A stretch of 32,606 nt of DNA from an uncultured Campylobacterales bacterium (lineage in GTDB: Bacteria; Campylobacterota; Campylobacteria; Campylobacterales; Sulfurimonadaceae), in assembly GCA_903892995.1 (NCBI GenBank), contig CAITKP010000006.1, positions 1 to 32,606 of the forward strand. The letters are read 5' to 3'. Under the pieces are notes generated by a model, which did not search any database, was not told where the DNA came from, and saw nothing but the letters and a program-made list of their open reading frames with translations. A program made the translations under genes and the position numbers. Shown in pieces: positions 8,250-16,170 of the stretch; position 1 is the first letter of the stretch, and each line of letters begins with the position of its first letter.

Positions 8250-9971
8250 TTATTTAAAGAGTGTATTGTTGACGAGGGTCATAATGTTTTCGTTAACTTT
8301 TTTATATTCAGAAACTTCTTTGTCAATATCAACTATTTTACTTTCCAGTGTTTGTTGAGTTGAGGCAATTGTTTCTTGCTTCAACTGTATTTCACTTTCA
8401 AATTGATAACTAATATTAGCAATCATCTCTTTAACCTGTGTATTAAATATTTCAGGAAGCTTAGTGCGTAATTCTCTTTTCATCGAAGGAATAATTTGCG
8501 TTAAGATTGCGTTGCGAATCTCTTTTTCTTGCTTTTGTTTTTGAAAATGTTCAAATATACCTGACAATAAATCTGGTAAAAAGATAATCACTACTTCTAA
8601 AATTGGAGCTAGAACGCTTGTCGTTACTGCAAGAACTGTCGTGATTGCTTTATAAATTTTATCCGTATCCCCATTTTTATTTCGTTGCTTTAAAATAGCA
8701 TTTATTCCATTTGTAGCCATAGCAAACATTTTGTGAGTACTTTCTGTAACTTTAGATAACCAATTATCTGACATTGAAAAATTAGACATAGACTTATTGA
8801 TCTCAGATAAATTAAGCGAGAATCCTTCTACTATTTCATTACCAATTTCACTCATTGTATATTTAATATTTTCAACTAAAGAGTGACGTACTATTTCAGA
8901 TATAGATTGTGATAATGCGTCTTGACCACCACTTGTTGCGGATATAACTAACTCATCTATACTACTAGACAAATCGCTTCCAACTGATTCCACAATACGA
9001 CTAACATTAATATCAGTATATTTTTCGTTTGCTTCGTTTATCATTTTGTCACGCTCTTTTAAGAGATCATCAAGAGCTTTTTGTAATTCTGAAATTGCTT
9101 GTTCATTACGCCCTTTATCTTTACCAAGAGTCGCGATTAAAGTATTGATCACTTCGGCTATTTTGTAATAGTTGTCTTTTAAGTCTGTAATAAATAGACT
9201 ATAAAATAATACCTCTGTGTCAACTTTTGATAAAATTTGACGAAGACTATCTCCTCCATTATTATCAATTGTAAGTACATCTTTCGAAATATCAAAATGA
9301 TCTTGAATTTGTGCTTCAACCATCTCAACAATCTCTTTTACTTCTGATTCCGCCCTCAAATTTGTTTTACTCAGAAAAAATGAGAAATCCCTACCATAAG
9401 TTTGAATATCGCTTAGCTGTCTTACCATTGAACGAGTAATAGTTCCATCCTCAACGCTTGTCAATACAATATAATGCACGCCCTTATTGATATATTCAAG
9501 TATTGCTTGATTATGTAGATCTAATGGTGACTCAAAGCCAGGCATATCCACTAATATTAGCGGCTCAATAATCCTAAGATTCTCATTATTGATAAACATT
9601 CTTAGAAATTTATATTCCGATGCTCTATTTTTAATTTCCTCTATATCAGCAATTGCATATTTTTCAAAAGAACCATTTGCCTTTACTGCTTCTATATATT
9701 CTTCAATAGAAAATCTTAATTCTGTTGCTAATGCCGTTTCTGGGGTAATTCCTACGGGTAAGTAATCTTTCCCTAGAAAGGAATTTAATAAAGAACTTTT
9801 TCCAGCACTAAATGCGCCTATAATTGGAACTAAAAGCTCTGCATCTCTTATTGCCTCTGCTTGCGATAACAGATCAAAAGCTTCATTGATCTTTACTGAA
9901 AAACTAATTTTATTGATTTCATTCTCTACTTCTTTTAAATAGTTTAAAAATCTCGTCTGAACACTTAACAT
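8250..9971 (-). CDS. Dynamin-like GTPase with hydrophobic hairpin (LeoA-like), 573 aa
   Basis: This is the first gene of the operon. Motifs are G1 GAFSAGKS (52-59), G2 threonine in GITPETALATE (about 76-79), G3 DMPG (142-145, then FESP) and a poor G4 (SKTN, 201-204). Residues about 285-440 are helical. Residues 442-471 form a long hydrophobic stretch (KAITTVLAV through FLPDLLSGIF) that could insert in the membrane as the paddle, followed by basic residues and a C-terminal coiled coil. Size and hydrophobic region recall LeoA of enterotoxigenic E. coli. The ATG at 9971 is preceded by AAGAGG. An IS element ends only 17 bp upstream, so the native promoter or upstream operon partner has been displaced. 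Confidence 0.85.
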   Translation of the reverse strand: MLSVQTRFLNYLKEVENEINKISFSVKINEAFDLLSQAEAIRDAELLVPIIGAFSAGKSSLLNSFLGKDYLPVGITPETALATELRFSIEEYIEAVKANGSFEKYAIADIEEIKNRASEYKFLRMFINNENLRIIEPLILVDMPGFESPLDLHNQAILEYINKGVHYIVLTSVEDGTITRSMVRQLSDIQTYGRDFSFFLSKTNLRAESEVKEIVEMVEAQIQDHFDISKDVLTIDNNGGDSLRQILSKVDTEVLFYSLFITDLKDNYYKIAEVINTLIATLGKDKGRNEQAISELQKALDDLLKERDKMINEANEKYTDINVSRIVESVGSDLSSSIDELVISATSGGQDALSQSISEIVRHSLVENIKYTMSEIGNEIVEGFSLNLSEINKSMSNFSMSDNWLSKVTESTHKMFAMATNGINAILKQRNKNGDTDKIYKAITTVLAVTTSVLAPILEVVIIFLPDLLSGIFEHFQKQKQEKEIRNAILTQIIPSMKRELRTKLPEIFNTQVKEMIANISYQFESEIQLKQETIASTQQTLESKIVDIDKEVSEYKKVNENIMTLVNNTLFK

Positions 9972-9988
9972 ATTTACCTCTTAATTTG

Positions 9989-10007
9989 ATTGAACCCTCT
10001 GAACAAA
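9989..10007 (+). repeat. Left terminal inverted repeat of the IS5-family element
   Basis: ATTGAACCCTCTGAACAAA is repeated in inverted orientation at 11860-11878 with one difference. A six-base-pair hairpin (AGCCAC-TTTT-GTGGCT, 10007-10022) follows immediately inside and might stop transcription at the IS edge. Confidence 0.75.
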
Positions 10008-10137
10008 GCCACTTTTGTGGCTCTGTTTTGAAAGTTGGATATTTTTGAATGTTTCTAATCTGATTTTCTGATGATTATGTTTTAAAATTTAGTAATTTTG
10101 TCTATTTTTACTCTCTTTGTGGGTTATTTTTACCATT

Positions 10138-10459
10138 TCAGGCACCTCTTTGCATCAGATTTGGCATTCTTCGTAGATTATAGGCTGCGGCAAGCAGGTA
10201 ATGATGTTGGGTATTTTTCTGCAATCCAATATATCTTGATTCGGTATAGTTCATCAAGCGTTTGATAAATGCAAATGGCATTTCAACAATTGCTCTAATT
10301 TTAGAGAAACGCAAATTGTTTCTTGATTGTTTTTGTCTGAGTGTTGATTGTCCACGGACTCTGCGTTCAATGATTCCTGCAAAGATTCCTTTGGCTCTTA
10401 AAGAGCGTTTACGCTCTTGAGACATATAACCGCTATCGGCAAATATTGCCTTCTTGATC
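10138..10459 (-). pseudogene. IS5-family transposase, C-terminal fragment
   Basis: The frame resumes at about 10456 with KKAIFADSGYMSQERK and continues to a TGA at 10138. ADSGY and the later RRVRGQ and RAIVEMPFAFIKRLMNYT stretches match the end of IS5-type DDE transposases, including the region with the catalytic Glu. It is the continuation of the fragment ending near 11130 and has no start of its own. Confidence 0.75.
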
Positions 10460-11139
10460 TGTCAACCTTATTTCATACTCAGAACCCAATAGGCTAAGCA
10501 GCTATTTCTTTTCGTAACATTTTTTCTTCAAACTCTACAGGTGACAAATTATTATTTGCACTATGCATACGCTGTCGATTGTAATAAACTTCTATATATT
10601 CAAAAATACTCTGATTGGCTTGAGCTTTTGTTTCATAGATCTCATGATAAACGAGCTCAGTTTTTAAAGTATGGAAGAAACTCTCTGCGACTGCATTATC
10701 CCAGCAATTGCCTTTTCGACTCATACTTTGAGTGATATTATATTTTTGCAAGAGATCTTTATGTGCGCATGAAGCGTATTGACTACCTCTATCGGTGTGC
10801 CAGATAAGTCCCTTTGGCGGTTTTCTACTCGTCATTGCCATCTTTAAAGCATCATTTACAAGAGAGACTTTCATCGTATCATCCATTGACCAACCGACAA
10901 TTTTTCTTGAATACAGATCGATGACTGTTGCGAGATACAACCATCCTTCGTTTGTAGGGATATAGGTTATATCACCAACATATTTTTGATTTGGTGAAGA
11001 TGCATAAAAATCTCTATTGAGAACATTTGGAGCTATTGGTAAGTTATGATTAGAATCAGTAGTATTCACTTTATATCTTTTTTTGACTTTGGCAACAAGC
11101 CCTAAATCTTTCATAATAACACCTATACGCTTCATCTTG
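10460..11139 (-). mobile_element. IS3-family remnant inside the IS5 transposase gene
   Basis: The left boundary is placed at TGTCAACC (10460-10467), which looks like an IS3-type terminal repeat. At the right side the IS3 sequence begins abruptly within the integrase-core ORF at about 11130-11139, so OrfA and the N-terminal HTH part of OrfB are missing. The junction sequence CAAGATGAAG fits both elements, suggesting recombination at a short homology followed by deletion rather than a clean insertion. Confidence 0.65.
10494..11135 (-). pseudogene. IS3-family transposase OrfB, N-terminally truncated
   Basis: A 213-residue frame holds the complete rve integrase core. The three catalytic acidic residues lie in VGDITYIPT, WHTDRGSQYAS and DNAVAESFFHTLKTE. 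The usual OrfB N-terminal segment (about 70 residues) and OrfA are absent. It begins in the stretch MKRIGVIMKDLGL, which is normally internal. A protein might still be made, but without the DNA-binding part it should not be active. Confidence 0.8.
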
Positions 11140-11793
11140 AGTCAGTTCATCTATCATTTGTGAATCATGTACTTTAGCAGTGGTGGTTCTGATATCTTTG
11201 ATAACTCCTGCTCTATCAGTTGCAATATGCATTTTATATCCATGATATTTTACACCTCTTTTGGAGGTATATGTTGCATCAGTGTCAGCAGCTTCATTGG
11301 AAATAACTTTACCATTTCTATCACGCTTGCGCTTTGGCTGGGAAGCATGAATCAGTGTCGCATCTACCAGTGTTCCTTCATTCAGGATTAGATTCTTCTC
11401 CATCATCTGTGATTTTACTCGATTGAAGATCACCTCCATAAGATTCTCTTTAATGAGTGCTTTTCTGAATTTACAAATTGTTGTCTCGTCTGGTATAGTA
11501 TCTTCATCTTTAATATCCAAGAATTTGCGGAAGCTGATTCGATCATGGATTAACTCCTCTGTCATTGGATCAGACAAACCATACCAGCTTTGTAAAAAGA
11601 GGGCTCCAACTAACACTGTTGCAGGAATTGATGGTCTGCCTTGTTTGCCTTTGTTTGGTTTGTATATCCCTTTTTCGATGAGTACTGCTTCTATCGTATC
11701 AAATGGTATGAGAAGTTTCATCTCAGTTAAAAACTGAGTACTTCTTTTCCCTCCCTGATATTCCAGTGCGTAATCGAAAAAACTCGGCTGCAT
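11130..11793 (-). pseudogene. IS5-family transposase, N-terminal fragment
   Basis: About 220 residues of an IS5-family transposase begin MQPSFFDYALEYQGGKR. The DUF772-type N-terminal domain (GRPSIPATVLVGALFLQSWYGLSD) is followed by the DDE core start, with Asp in LVDATLIHASQ and in KVHDSQMIDEL. The frame then enters IS3 sequence near 11139 and ends in about 20 unrelated residues at 11071. The remaining part lies at 10138-10459. Confidence 0.8.
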
Positions 11794-11859
11794 TCCATCT
11801 TCCTGTTATTGATATATCTTTATTTTACCATATCAGAGTAAATCTTGAATATTGTGATG

Positions 11860-11878
11860 TTTGTTCAGAGGGCTCAAT
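11860..11878 (-). repeat. Right terminal inverted repeat of the IS5-family element
   Basis: The inverted copy of the 9989-10007 repeat, with one mismatch. It lies 50 bp beyond the stop codon of the UPF0174 gene at 11929. Confidence 0.75.
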
Positions 11879-11928
11879 TTTTCAAACGCAAACAAATTAG
11901 TGCAAAAACTTTCTTCACTGTTCTGAGC

Positions 11929-12654
11929 TTACAATTGTTTCTGCTTGGTGCGTAAAAATGCGATCTGAACAACACTAGGGATTGTTACTCTGTAGGCTGG
12001 TCCAGCCATATCTATTGCCGTCCAGAGAGCTGTAAGTGCCCAACCAATTGGTCCAGCAAAAACACCTATAGTTCTTGTCAAACCAGCATTTGCAGCTAAT
12101 GCCAGACCTCTTCCAACCATTGCTTTTGCAATAGCATTTGCAACAATAAGTGCAACTTGATAGGATGCAAATCCACCCAATCGAACAGCTGTTTGGAGTG
12201 CTATAATAACAGCTTCTTTTGAAAAGTTAGTAGTTTTCAAATCAAGATCTTTAACAATTTCCTGAAGTTGCTCTGGAGTCATTTTATCCATTGAATCTGT
12301 TAAAATTTTCATGAGTAAATTCATTTCAATCATCTCAACAGTGGAGTTTGAATTATAATTTACGTTCATTTTATCACAAGCATCCGTAAGTACCTCTTTG
12401 TACAACACACCTTTACCACCTCTGAACATTGTTGCAAATGTATTGCCACCAAAACCTTGAACTTCAGCGGCAACCAAGTCCCAATATTTATTATGATCGG
12501 GAGCGTACTTTTTAAAGCGCTCATTTATTGTCAAATCTTCTGTTAGTCTTGCCGTACCGTCTTTATCTGTTGTTAAGATTGATACCAAAATATCCAAGTC
12601 TTCACTACTACATTTTTTCAAGAACTCAAGATCACTATCGTCTCTATATGCCAT
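11929..12654 (-). CDS. YaaW/UPF0174-family protein (DUF3944 N-terminus)
   Basis: This is a 241-residue member of the UPF0174 family, represented by E. coli YaaW and Helicobacter homologues. The N-terminus MAYRDDSDLEFLKKCSSEDL matches the DUF3944 part, and the C-terminal AYRVTIPSVVQIAFLR matches YaaW almost exactly. In between is a Gly/Ala-rich hydrophobic region (about 155-225) that may contact membrane. The ATG at 12654 with AAAGGATTG before it is preferred over a TTG two codons upstream. The family's function is unknown. It lies between the WYL regulator and the IS-displaced dynamin genes, all in one direction, so I infer that it belongs to the dynamin system. Confidence 0.85.
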   Translation of the reverse strand: MAYRDDSDLEFLKKCSSEDLDILVSILTTDKDGTARLTEDLTINERFKKYAPDHNKYWDLVAAEVQGFGGNTFATMFRGGKGVLYKEVLTDACDKMNVNYNSNSTVEMIEMNLLMKILTDSMDKMTPEQLQEIVKDLDLKTTNFSKEAVIIALQTAVRLGGFASYQVALIVANAIAKAMVGRGLALAANAGLTRTIGVFAGPIGWALTALWTAIDMAGPAYRVTIPSVVQIAFLRTKQKQL

Positions 12655-12703
12655 TTTCAATCCTTTTTTTATTTTTTAAATACCACAACTTTTTAATTGG
12701 CTT

Positions 12704-13594
12704 CTACTGTGTATGCAACAAATCCGTATGTAGGTATTTTTGAATCTGTTTGTGAAATTGCTTATTTAACGATTCAGGGCTAAGCACCCGAATATGTGGC
12801 AGCCAATACCCCACGATATTAAGGGCTTGCCTCTCATCGGTGAATTTACCAGATACGATTAGTCCACCGTCTTCAAGCTCTTTTTCGATCTTTTGCTCTG
12901 GAATTAGATTACGTCTTCGAAAATAAGTTGAAGCTTCATTGTCAATCTGAAAAACCGCTTCTTTAGTTTCTGTACCTATCCACTGTGTATCACTTTGCTC
13001 GATGAGCTTAACAATTTGAGGATCTGGAGTATAGGTCTCACCTGTTATATTTGCTTCAAAGATTTTAGTTAAAGAAAAACTTTTTAATTTATCTTCCACA
13101 GCAGCAAGATACCAAATCCCTTTTTGATTGACAAGGCGATAAGGATCTACAATTCGTTGAGTTGATTTGTACCAGAACTTTACTTTTTGGTGAGCGACTA
13201 TGGCATCTTCTAAATGTTTAAATAGGCTCTCTTTTCCATCTAATCTTTCATAATGATGCCCTTTGATAAGGTAAGCTCCACGAGCAGTATCATCAAAGAT
13301 TCGACGTAAAAAACTGTTATCTAAAGAGGGAAAAAGAGATTTAACACCTGAGAGAGCCGCAAATGTACGAATCTCATCAGTGGAAAGTTTTCCAAGATAA
13401 GCGGGATCAAGAGAGATTATCCCATCCTTTTTTTGGATGGGGAGGTAAGACAATCGCTCATTAATATCCCTCTGTATAGTGCGCAGACTGACAGAATACT
13501 CTTGGGCTAATTCAGCCATGGATGGAAACTCTCCCTCATTTAGTTTTATTAAAATGGAAGAGAGGCGAAAAGCCGTTTTATCGTGTTCTTTCAT
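12704..13594 (-). CDS. WYL-domain transcriptional regulator
   Basis: This 296-residue protein has an N-terminal winged HTH (residues about 10-60, with MAELAQEYSVSLRTIQRDI as the recognition region). A WYL domain follows (about 125-195, including KVKFWYKSTQRIVDPYRLVNQKGIWYLAAVE), then a C-terminal WCX extension (210-290). Such proteins bind inverted repeats and often control phage-defence loci (BrxR/CapW group), responding to nucleic acid or nucleotide signals through WYL. It lies 49 bp upstream of the UPF0174 gene in the same direction and 74 bp after the protease gene. The repeated TGACA-N5-TGTCA site is a candidate operator, but that link is only inference. Confidence 0.85.
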   Translation of the reverse strand: MKEHDKTAFRLSSILIKLNEGEFPSMAELAQEYSVSLRTIQRDINERLSYLPIQKKDGIISLDPAYLGKLSTDEIRTFAALSGVKSLFPSLDNSFLRRIFDDTARGAYLIKGHHYERLDGKESLFKHLEDAIVAHQKVKFWYKSTQRIVDPYRLVNQKGIWYLAAVEDKLKSFSLTKIFEANITGETYTPDPQIVKLIEQSDTQWIGTETKEAVFQIDNEASTYFRRRNLIPEQKIEKELEDGGLIVSGKFTDERQALNIVGYWLPHIRVLSPESLNKQFHKQIQKYLHTDLLHTQ

Positions 13595-13668
13595 GCTTAT
13601 ACTTTACTGTAGATTGACGTTTTGAATATTATCATAAATATCTTCAAAATATTTGTTAAATATGCAAA

Positions 13669-15642
13669 CTAGTTTATTTTGGCTTGGTGTTCGTTATACC
13701 AAGTCTCTAATTGTGCTGGAAATTGAACTGAGTCAGATTTATCGCTAGAGTACCATCTAAAGTCTTTTCCCTCGCTCAATATAAGCACAAATAAATCAAG
13801 ATTTTTTCGATTAATTGCAAATATAGCCTCTTCATATCCTCCTGAATGTGCAGCTATTCCTGAACCTATATAGAAATCTGCGTCTCGCGTGACATCACTG
13901 GCAACTTCTAGATTTTGAATAAAATGTTTATAATCTTCTCCAAGAAGTTTTTTCATTTTTCTTTTAATTAAAGGATCGTTGATAAGATCTGTAGGATATT
14001 TTCCAATATATTTGTCCAAATCATTTGTACTTGGCTTTTCTACACTTGTGGTAGTAGGCGCTGGTGTTGTTTGAGCTATTTGAATCTGTTGAGCCGTTGG
14101 TGTTGCTGGTGTTGTTTGATTTGCATCTTCTTTTGTATGAGTAAGATATAAAATTGTCAAAGGAACCATAATAGCAAAGCCAATCAAACGGATCTTTTTT
14201 GCGCCATCATTTTTTACAAATTTTTCTTCAAATTCCTGATCAGATTTAGCTTGCGTCCAATATGCATATATTTCTGCAAGAACAATAGGCAAAGAGAAAA
14301 ATGACATAAGTAAATGAGGATAAATCCACCATGGACGTTTCATATAAATATGATGCCCACCTATAAAACTAAATAAAATTCCATAAATAGTTGCTTTTTT
14401 TCGACTATGAGGAAGCACTTTTTTTGTTGCTAATCTTGAGTATGTCTCAAAATCCAAAGCATTTACTCTGTTATCAATCATAGGGTGTGTAGAAAACCAT
14501 TCCATAAATCTCATAGGTGCTGATATCTTCATACAGTTGTAGCTTGATTGTGCAGGAGCAGGTATATTGGTATCGCCTTTAAGACGGTTTAAAGCAGCCA
14601 TCATCGATTGTTTACCAACAAGAACGCTCGCAATAGCATCTGCACGATACTCACGCTTTCTAGAAAAGGTGTTTAAAACGATGGTTCCAAAAAAGGTAAA
14701 AACTATACTGACTATATATTTTACAAAAGCCAAAATGATATCTACAATAAAAAAAGAACCACCATTATTTGCAAAAAGATTAAATATACGTAATGCATAT
14801 AAAGGAAAGGTGAAAAGTATTGTAATACCATTAATGACACCTTGAAACAAAGTCATAGCTATCATATCTCTACTCGCAATATGTCCTATTTCATGTGCAG
14901 CAACAGCTTGCACTTCTTCTTGTGTCATATGATCTAATAAAGCGGAACTAAACGCCACCATAGAGTTGCTTTGAGTCATTCCAACAGCAAAAGCGTTCAT
15001 ATCTTTAGCCTCATAAATTCCAACCTCTGGCATAGAAATACCAGCTTTTTCTGAAAGATTTGCAACTACATTATAAACCCAAGCATATTGATGATGAGAA
15101 TTTGGAGATAAGGTCTCAATATGATGTGCTTTTTTAGCCATAGACTTAGAAAATATTAGCACAAACAAAGCACTGATGATTCCTGCAAGTAATGCATATC
15201 CTGCACTGGCAAATGAACTCAATCCAAGAGCTATAGCAAAGATTAAAAACCATTTAAAAAATCCATAGTTCAATAACTCTCCAAGCTGTACTTCTTTACT
15301 TTGTGGTTCTAACGAGAGTGATGATGAAGATTCACTCTCTTGAGGTGAGAGCAGATGAGAAATCATATCGGTGAGCTCTTGAGCTTTTCTCTTAGCTGAA
15401 CCAAAAGTATCCATAGCATCCACAAAATCACCTTGAACGGTTAGTGTATAACTATGTTCATCATATTCAGATATGAAAAGCCTAATACGCATTCCAAAAG
15501 CATTCACTCCATAACTAAAACGGACATCAAATTCACCTGTCTCTAGGTCCCATTTTTTAAAAGATGCGTTTTCTTGGATTAGAAGAGACTTTATTTTTTC
15601 TAGTGACTCTTCTAATGATTTTTTTTCAATGTTGATACTCAT
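13669..15642 (-). CDS. M48-family membrane zinc metalloprotease with TM2-like and C-terminal domains
   Basis: This 657-residue HtpX-like protease carries HEIGH at 250-254 for zinc binding and catalysis, and the third ligand Glu331 in REYRADA. STHPMIDNR (about 385) is also typical of the family. Membrane segments lie near 130-165, 265-325 and, after the protease, 415-460 and 487-500; the 417-440 piece (FSFIGGHHIYMKRPWW) resembles a TM2 domain. It has two unusual additions: about 100 N-terminal residues of unknown fold and, after a Thr/Pro/Gln-rich linker (503-540), a C-terminal domain of about 115 residues. HtpX is normally near 290 residues. The start overlaps the upstream gene by ATGA. It may degrade damaged or foreign membrane proteins; a defence role is suggested only by the neighbourhood. 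Confidence 0.85.
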   Translation of the reverse strand: MSINIEKKSLEESLEKIKSLLIQENASFKKWDLETGEFDVRFSYGVNAFGMRIRLFISEYDEHSYTLTVQGDFVDAMDTFGSAKRKAQELTDMISHLLSPQESESSSSLSLEPQSKEVQLGELLNYGFFKWFLIFAIALGLSSFASAGYALLAGIISALFVLIFSKSMAKKAHHIETLSPNSHHQYAWVYNVVANLSEKAGISMPEVGIYEAKDMNAFAVGMTQSNSMVAFSSALLDHMTQEEVQAVAAHEIGHIASRDMIAMTLFQGVINGITILFTFPLYALRIFNLFANNGGSFFIVDIILAFVKYIVSIVFTFFGTIVLNTFSRKREYRADAIASVLVGKQSMMAALNRLKGDTNIPAPAQSSYNCMKISAPMRFMEWFSTHPMIDNRVNALDFETYSRLATKKVLPHSRKKATIYGILFSFIGGHHIYMKRPWWIYPHLLMSFFSLPIVLAEIYAYWTQAKSDQEFEEKFVKNDGAKKIRLIGFAIMVPLTILYLTHTKEDANQTTPATPTAQQIQIAQTTPAPTTTSVEKPSTNDLDKYIGKYPTDLINDPLIKRKMKKLLGEDYKHFIQNLEVASDVTRDADFYIGSGIAAHSGGYEEAIFAINRKNLDLFVLILSEGKDFRWYSSDKSDSVQFPAQLETWYNEHQAKIN

Positions 15643-16007
15643 AAAGACTCTTTCACAAGATGAGCGTTGAGAGCTTCTCTAAAATCCATTTCTTTTACTG
15701 GACCAAAGTGTTTTACATCAAACATCATGATTCCAGAATAAGAAAATCCTGCGTCAACATTTAAGATAGCATACGTCTTATTTTTATATGTAGCGCATCT
15801 AAGATCATGATACATATATGTATTGTCTAGTTTTTTATGTTTATTATTTATTGTAAGCATTATGTCTTGCTGCGAGACTGGAGAATCAGAACGAGCAGAA
15901 AAGAGGACCTTTTCCCCATTACATGTAATCAATTTTTGTATATGTTCGGCATGAAGTTCACAACTTAAGCACAAAGCACTACACAATAGCAATAACTCTT
16001 TTTTCAT
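15639..16007 (-). CDS. Small secreted protein upstream of the M48 protease
   Basis: This 122-residue protein has a clear signal peptide (MKKELLLLCSALCLSCELHA) and about 100 residues of mostly strand-forming sequence with two cysteines. It ends by overlapping the protease start (ATGA), so the two are made together and the product may be a periplasmic partner or substrate adaptor. AAGGAATAAAA precedes the ATG. I do not recognise the family. One exact TTACATGTAA palindrome lies inside it (15919-15928). Confidence 0.7.
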   Translation of the reverse strand: MKKELLLLCSALCLSCELHAEHIQKLITCNGEKVLFSARSDSPVSQQDIMLTINNKHKKLDNTYMYHDLRCATYKNKTYAILNVDAGFSYSGIMMFDVKHFGPVKEMDFREALNAHLVKESL

Positions 16008-16057
16008 TTTTATTCCTTATTTGAATTATGTTTATAAGAAATTTTAACGAAGCGGTG

Positions 16058-16073
16058 TGACAGGGTGTGTCAT
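16058..16073. promoter_or_regulatory. 16-bp TGACA-N5-TGTCA site, copy 2
   Basis: TGACAGGGTGTGTCAT is the reverse complement of 2335-2350. It lies in the divergent gap, 51 bp before the secreted protein/protease operon and about 100 bp before the gene at 16171. On the minus strand a TATAAA -10-like box (near 16030) lies about 20 bases downstream of the site, so a bound protein would affect that promoter. Confidence 0.45.
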
Positions 16074-16170
16074 AGGTCGGAGAGATTGCAAGAACATAAA
16101 AAAGTTTTTTACTAGTTTCACTGCTTTTCACACAAAAACTCGTTAAAATTCATAAAAAAGGGCGAAATTT

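Larger units (their letters stand above)
4183..9971 (-). other. Three-gene dynamin-like operon (LeoABC/Eleos-like)
   Basis: Three large GTPases are transcribed leftwards with gaps of 11 and 0 bp, so they form one operon. Each has a dynamin-like G1 motif near the N-terminal third ([25 protein letters not shown]), a G3 motif (DMPG, DTPG, DTPG) and long helical stalk regions. E. coli LeoA/LeoB/LeoC are bacterial dynamin-like proteins, and Leo-type sets are known as the Eleos antiphage system. Assignment to that group is by layout and motifs, from memory, without a database comparison. Confidence 0.7.
9989..11878 (-). mobile_element. IS5-family element carrying an IS3-family remnant
   Basis: The ends are 19-bp inverted repeats with one mismatch (ATTGAACCCTCTGAACAAA on the left, and the same with G at position 6 on the right, inverted). 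Without the IS3 piece the element would be about 1.2 kb, the usual IS5-family size. The transposase runs leftwards but is split in two by the IS3 remnant, so this copy cannot transpose on its own. I see no convincing target-site duplication at the borders. Transcription from it would run into the dynamin operon. Confidence 0.8.

Noticed and set aside
11071-11793. A complete 240-residue transposase
   Set aside because: The last 20 or so residues come from IS3 sequence in another frame. The true C-terminus is at 10138-10459, so it is a broken gene.
9985-11882. Target-site duplication flanking the IS5 element
   Set aside because: The bases beside the repeats (TTTG on the left, TTTT on the right) do not match, so no duplication can be claimed.
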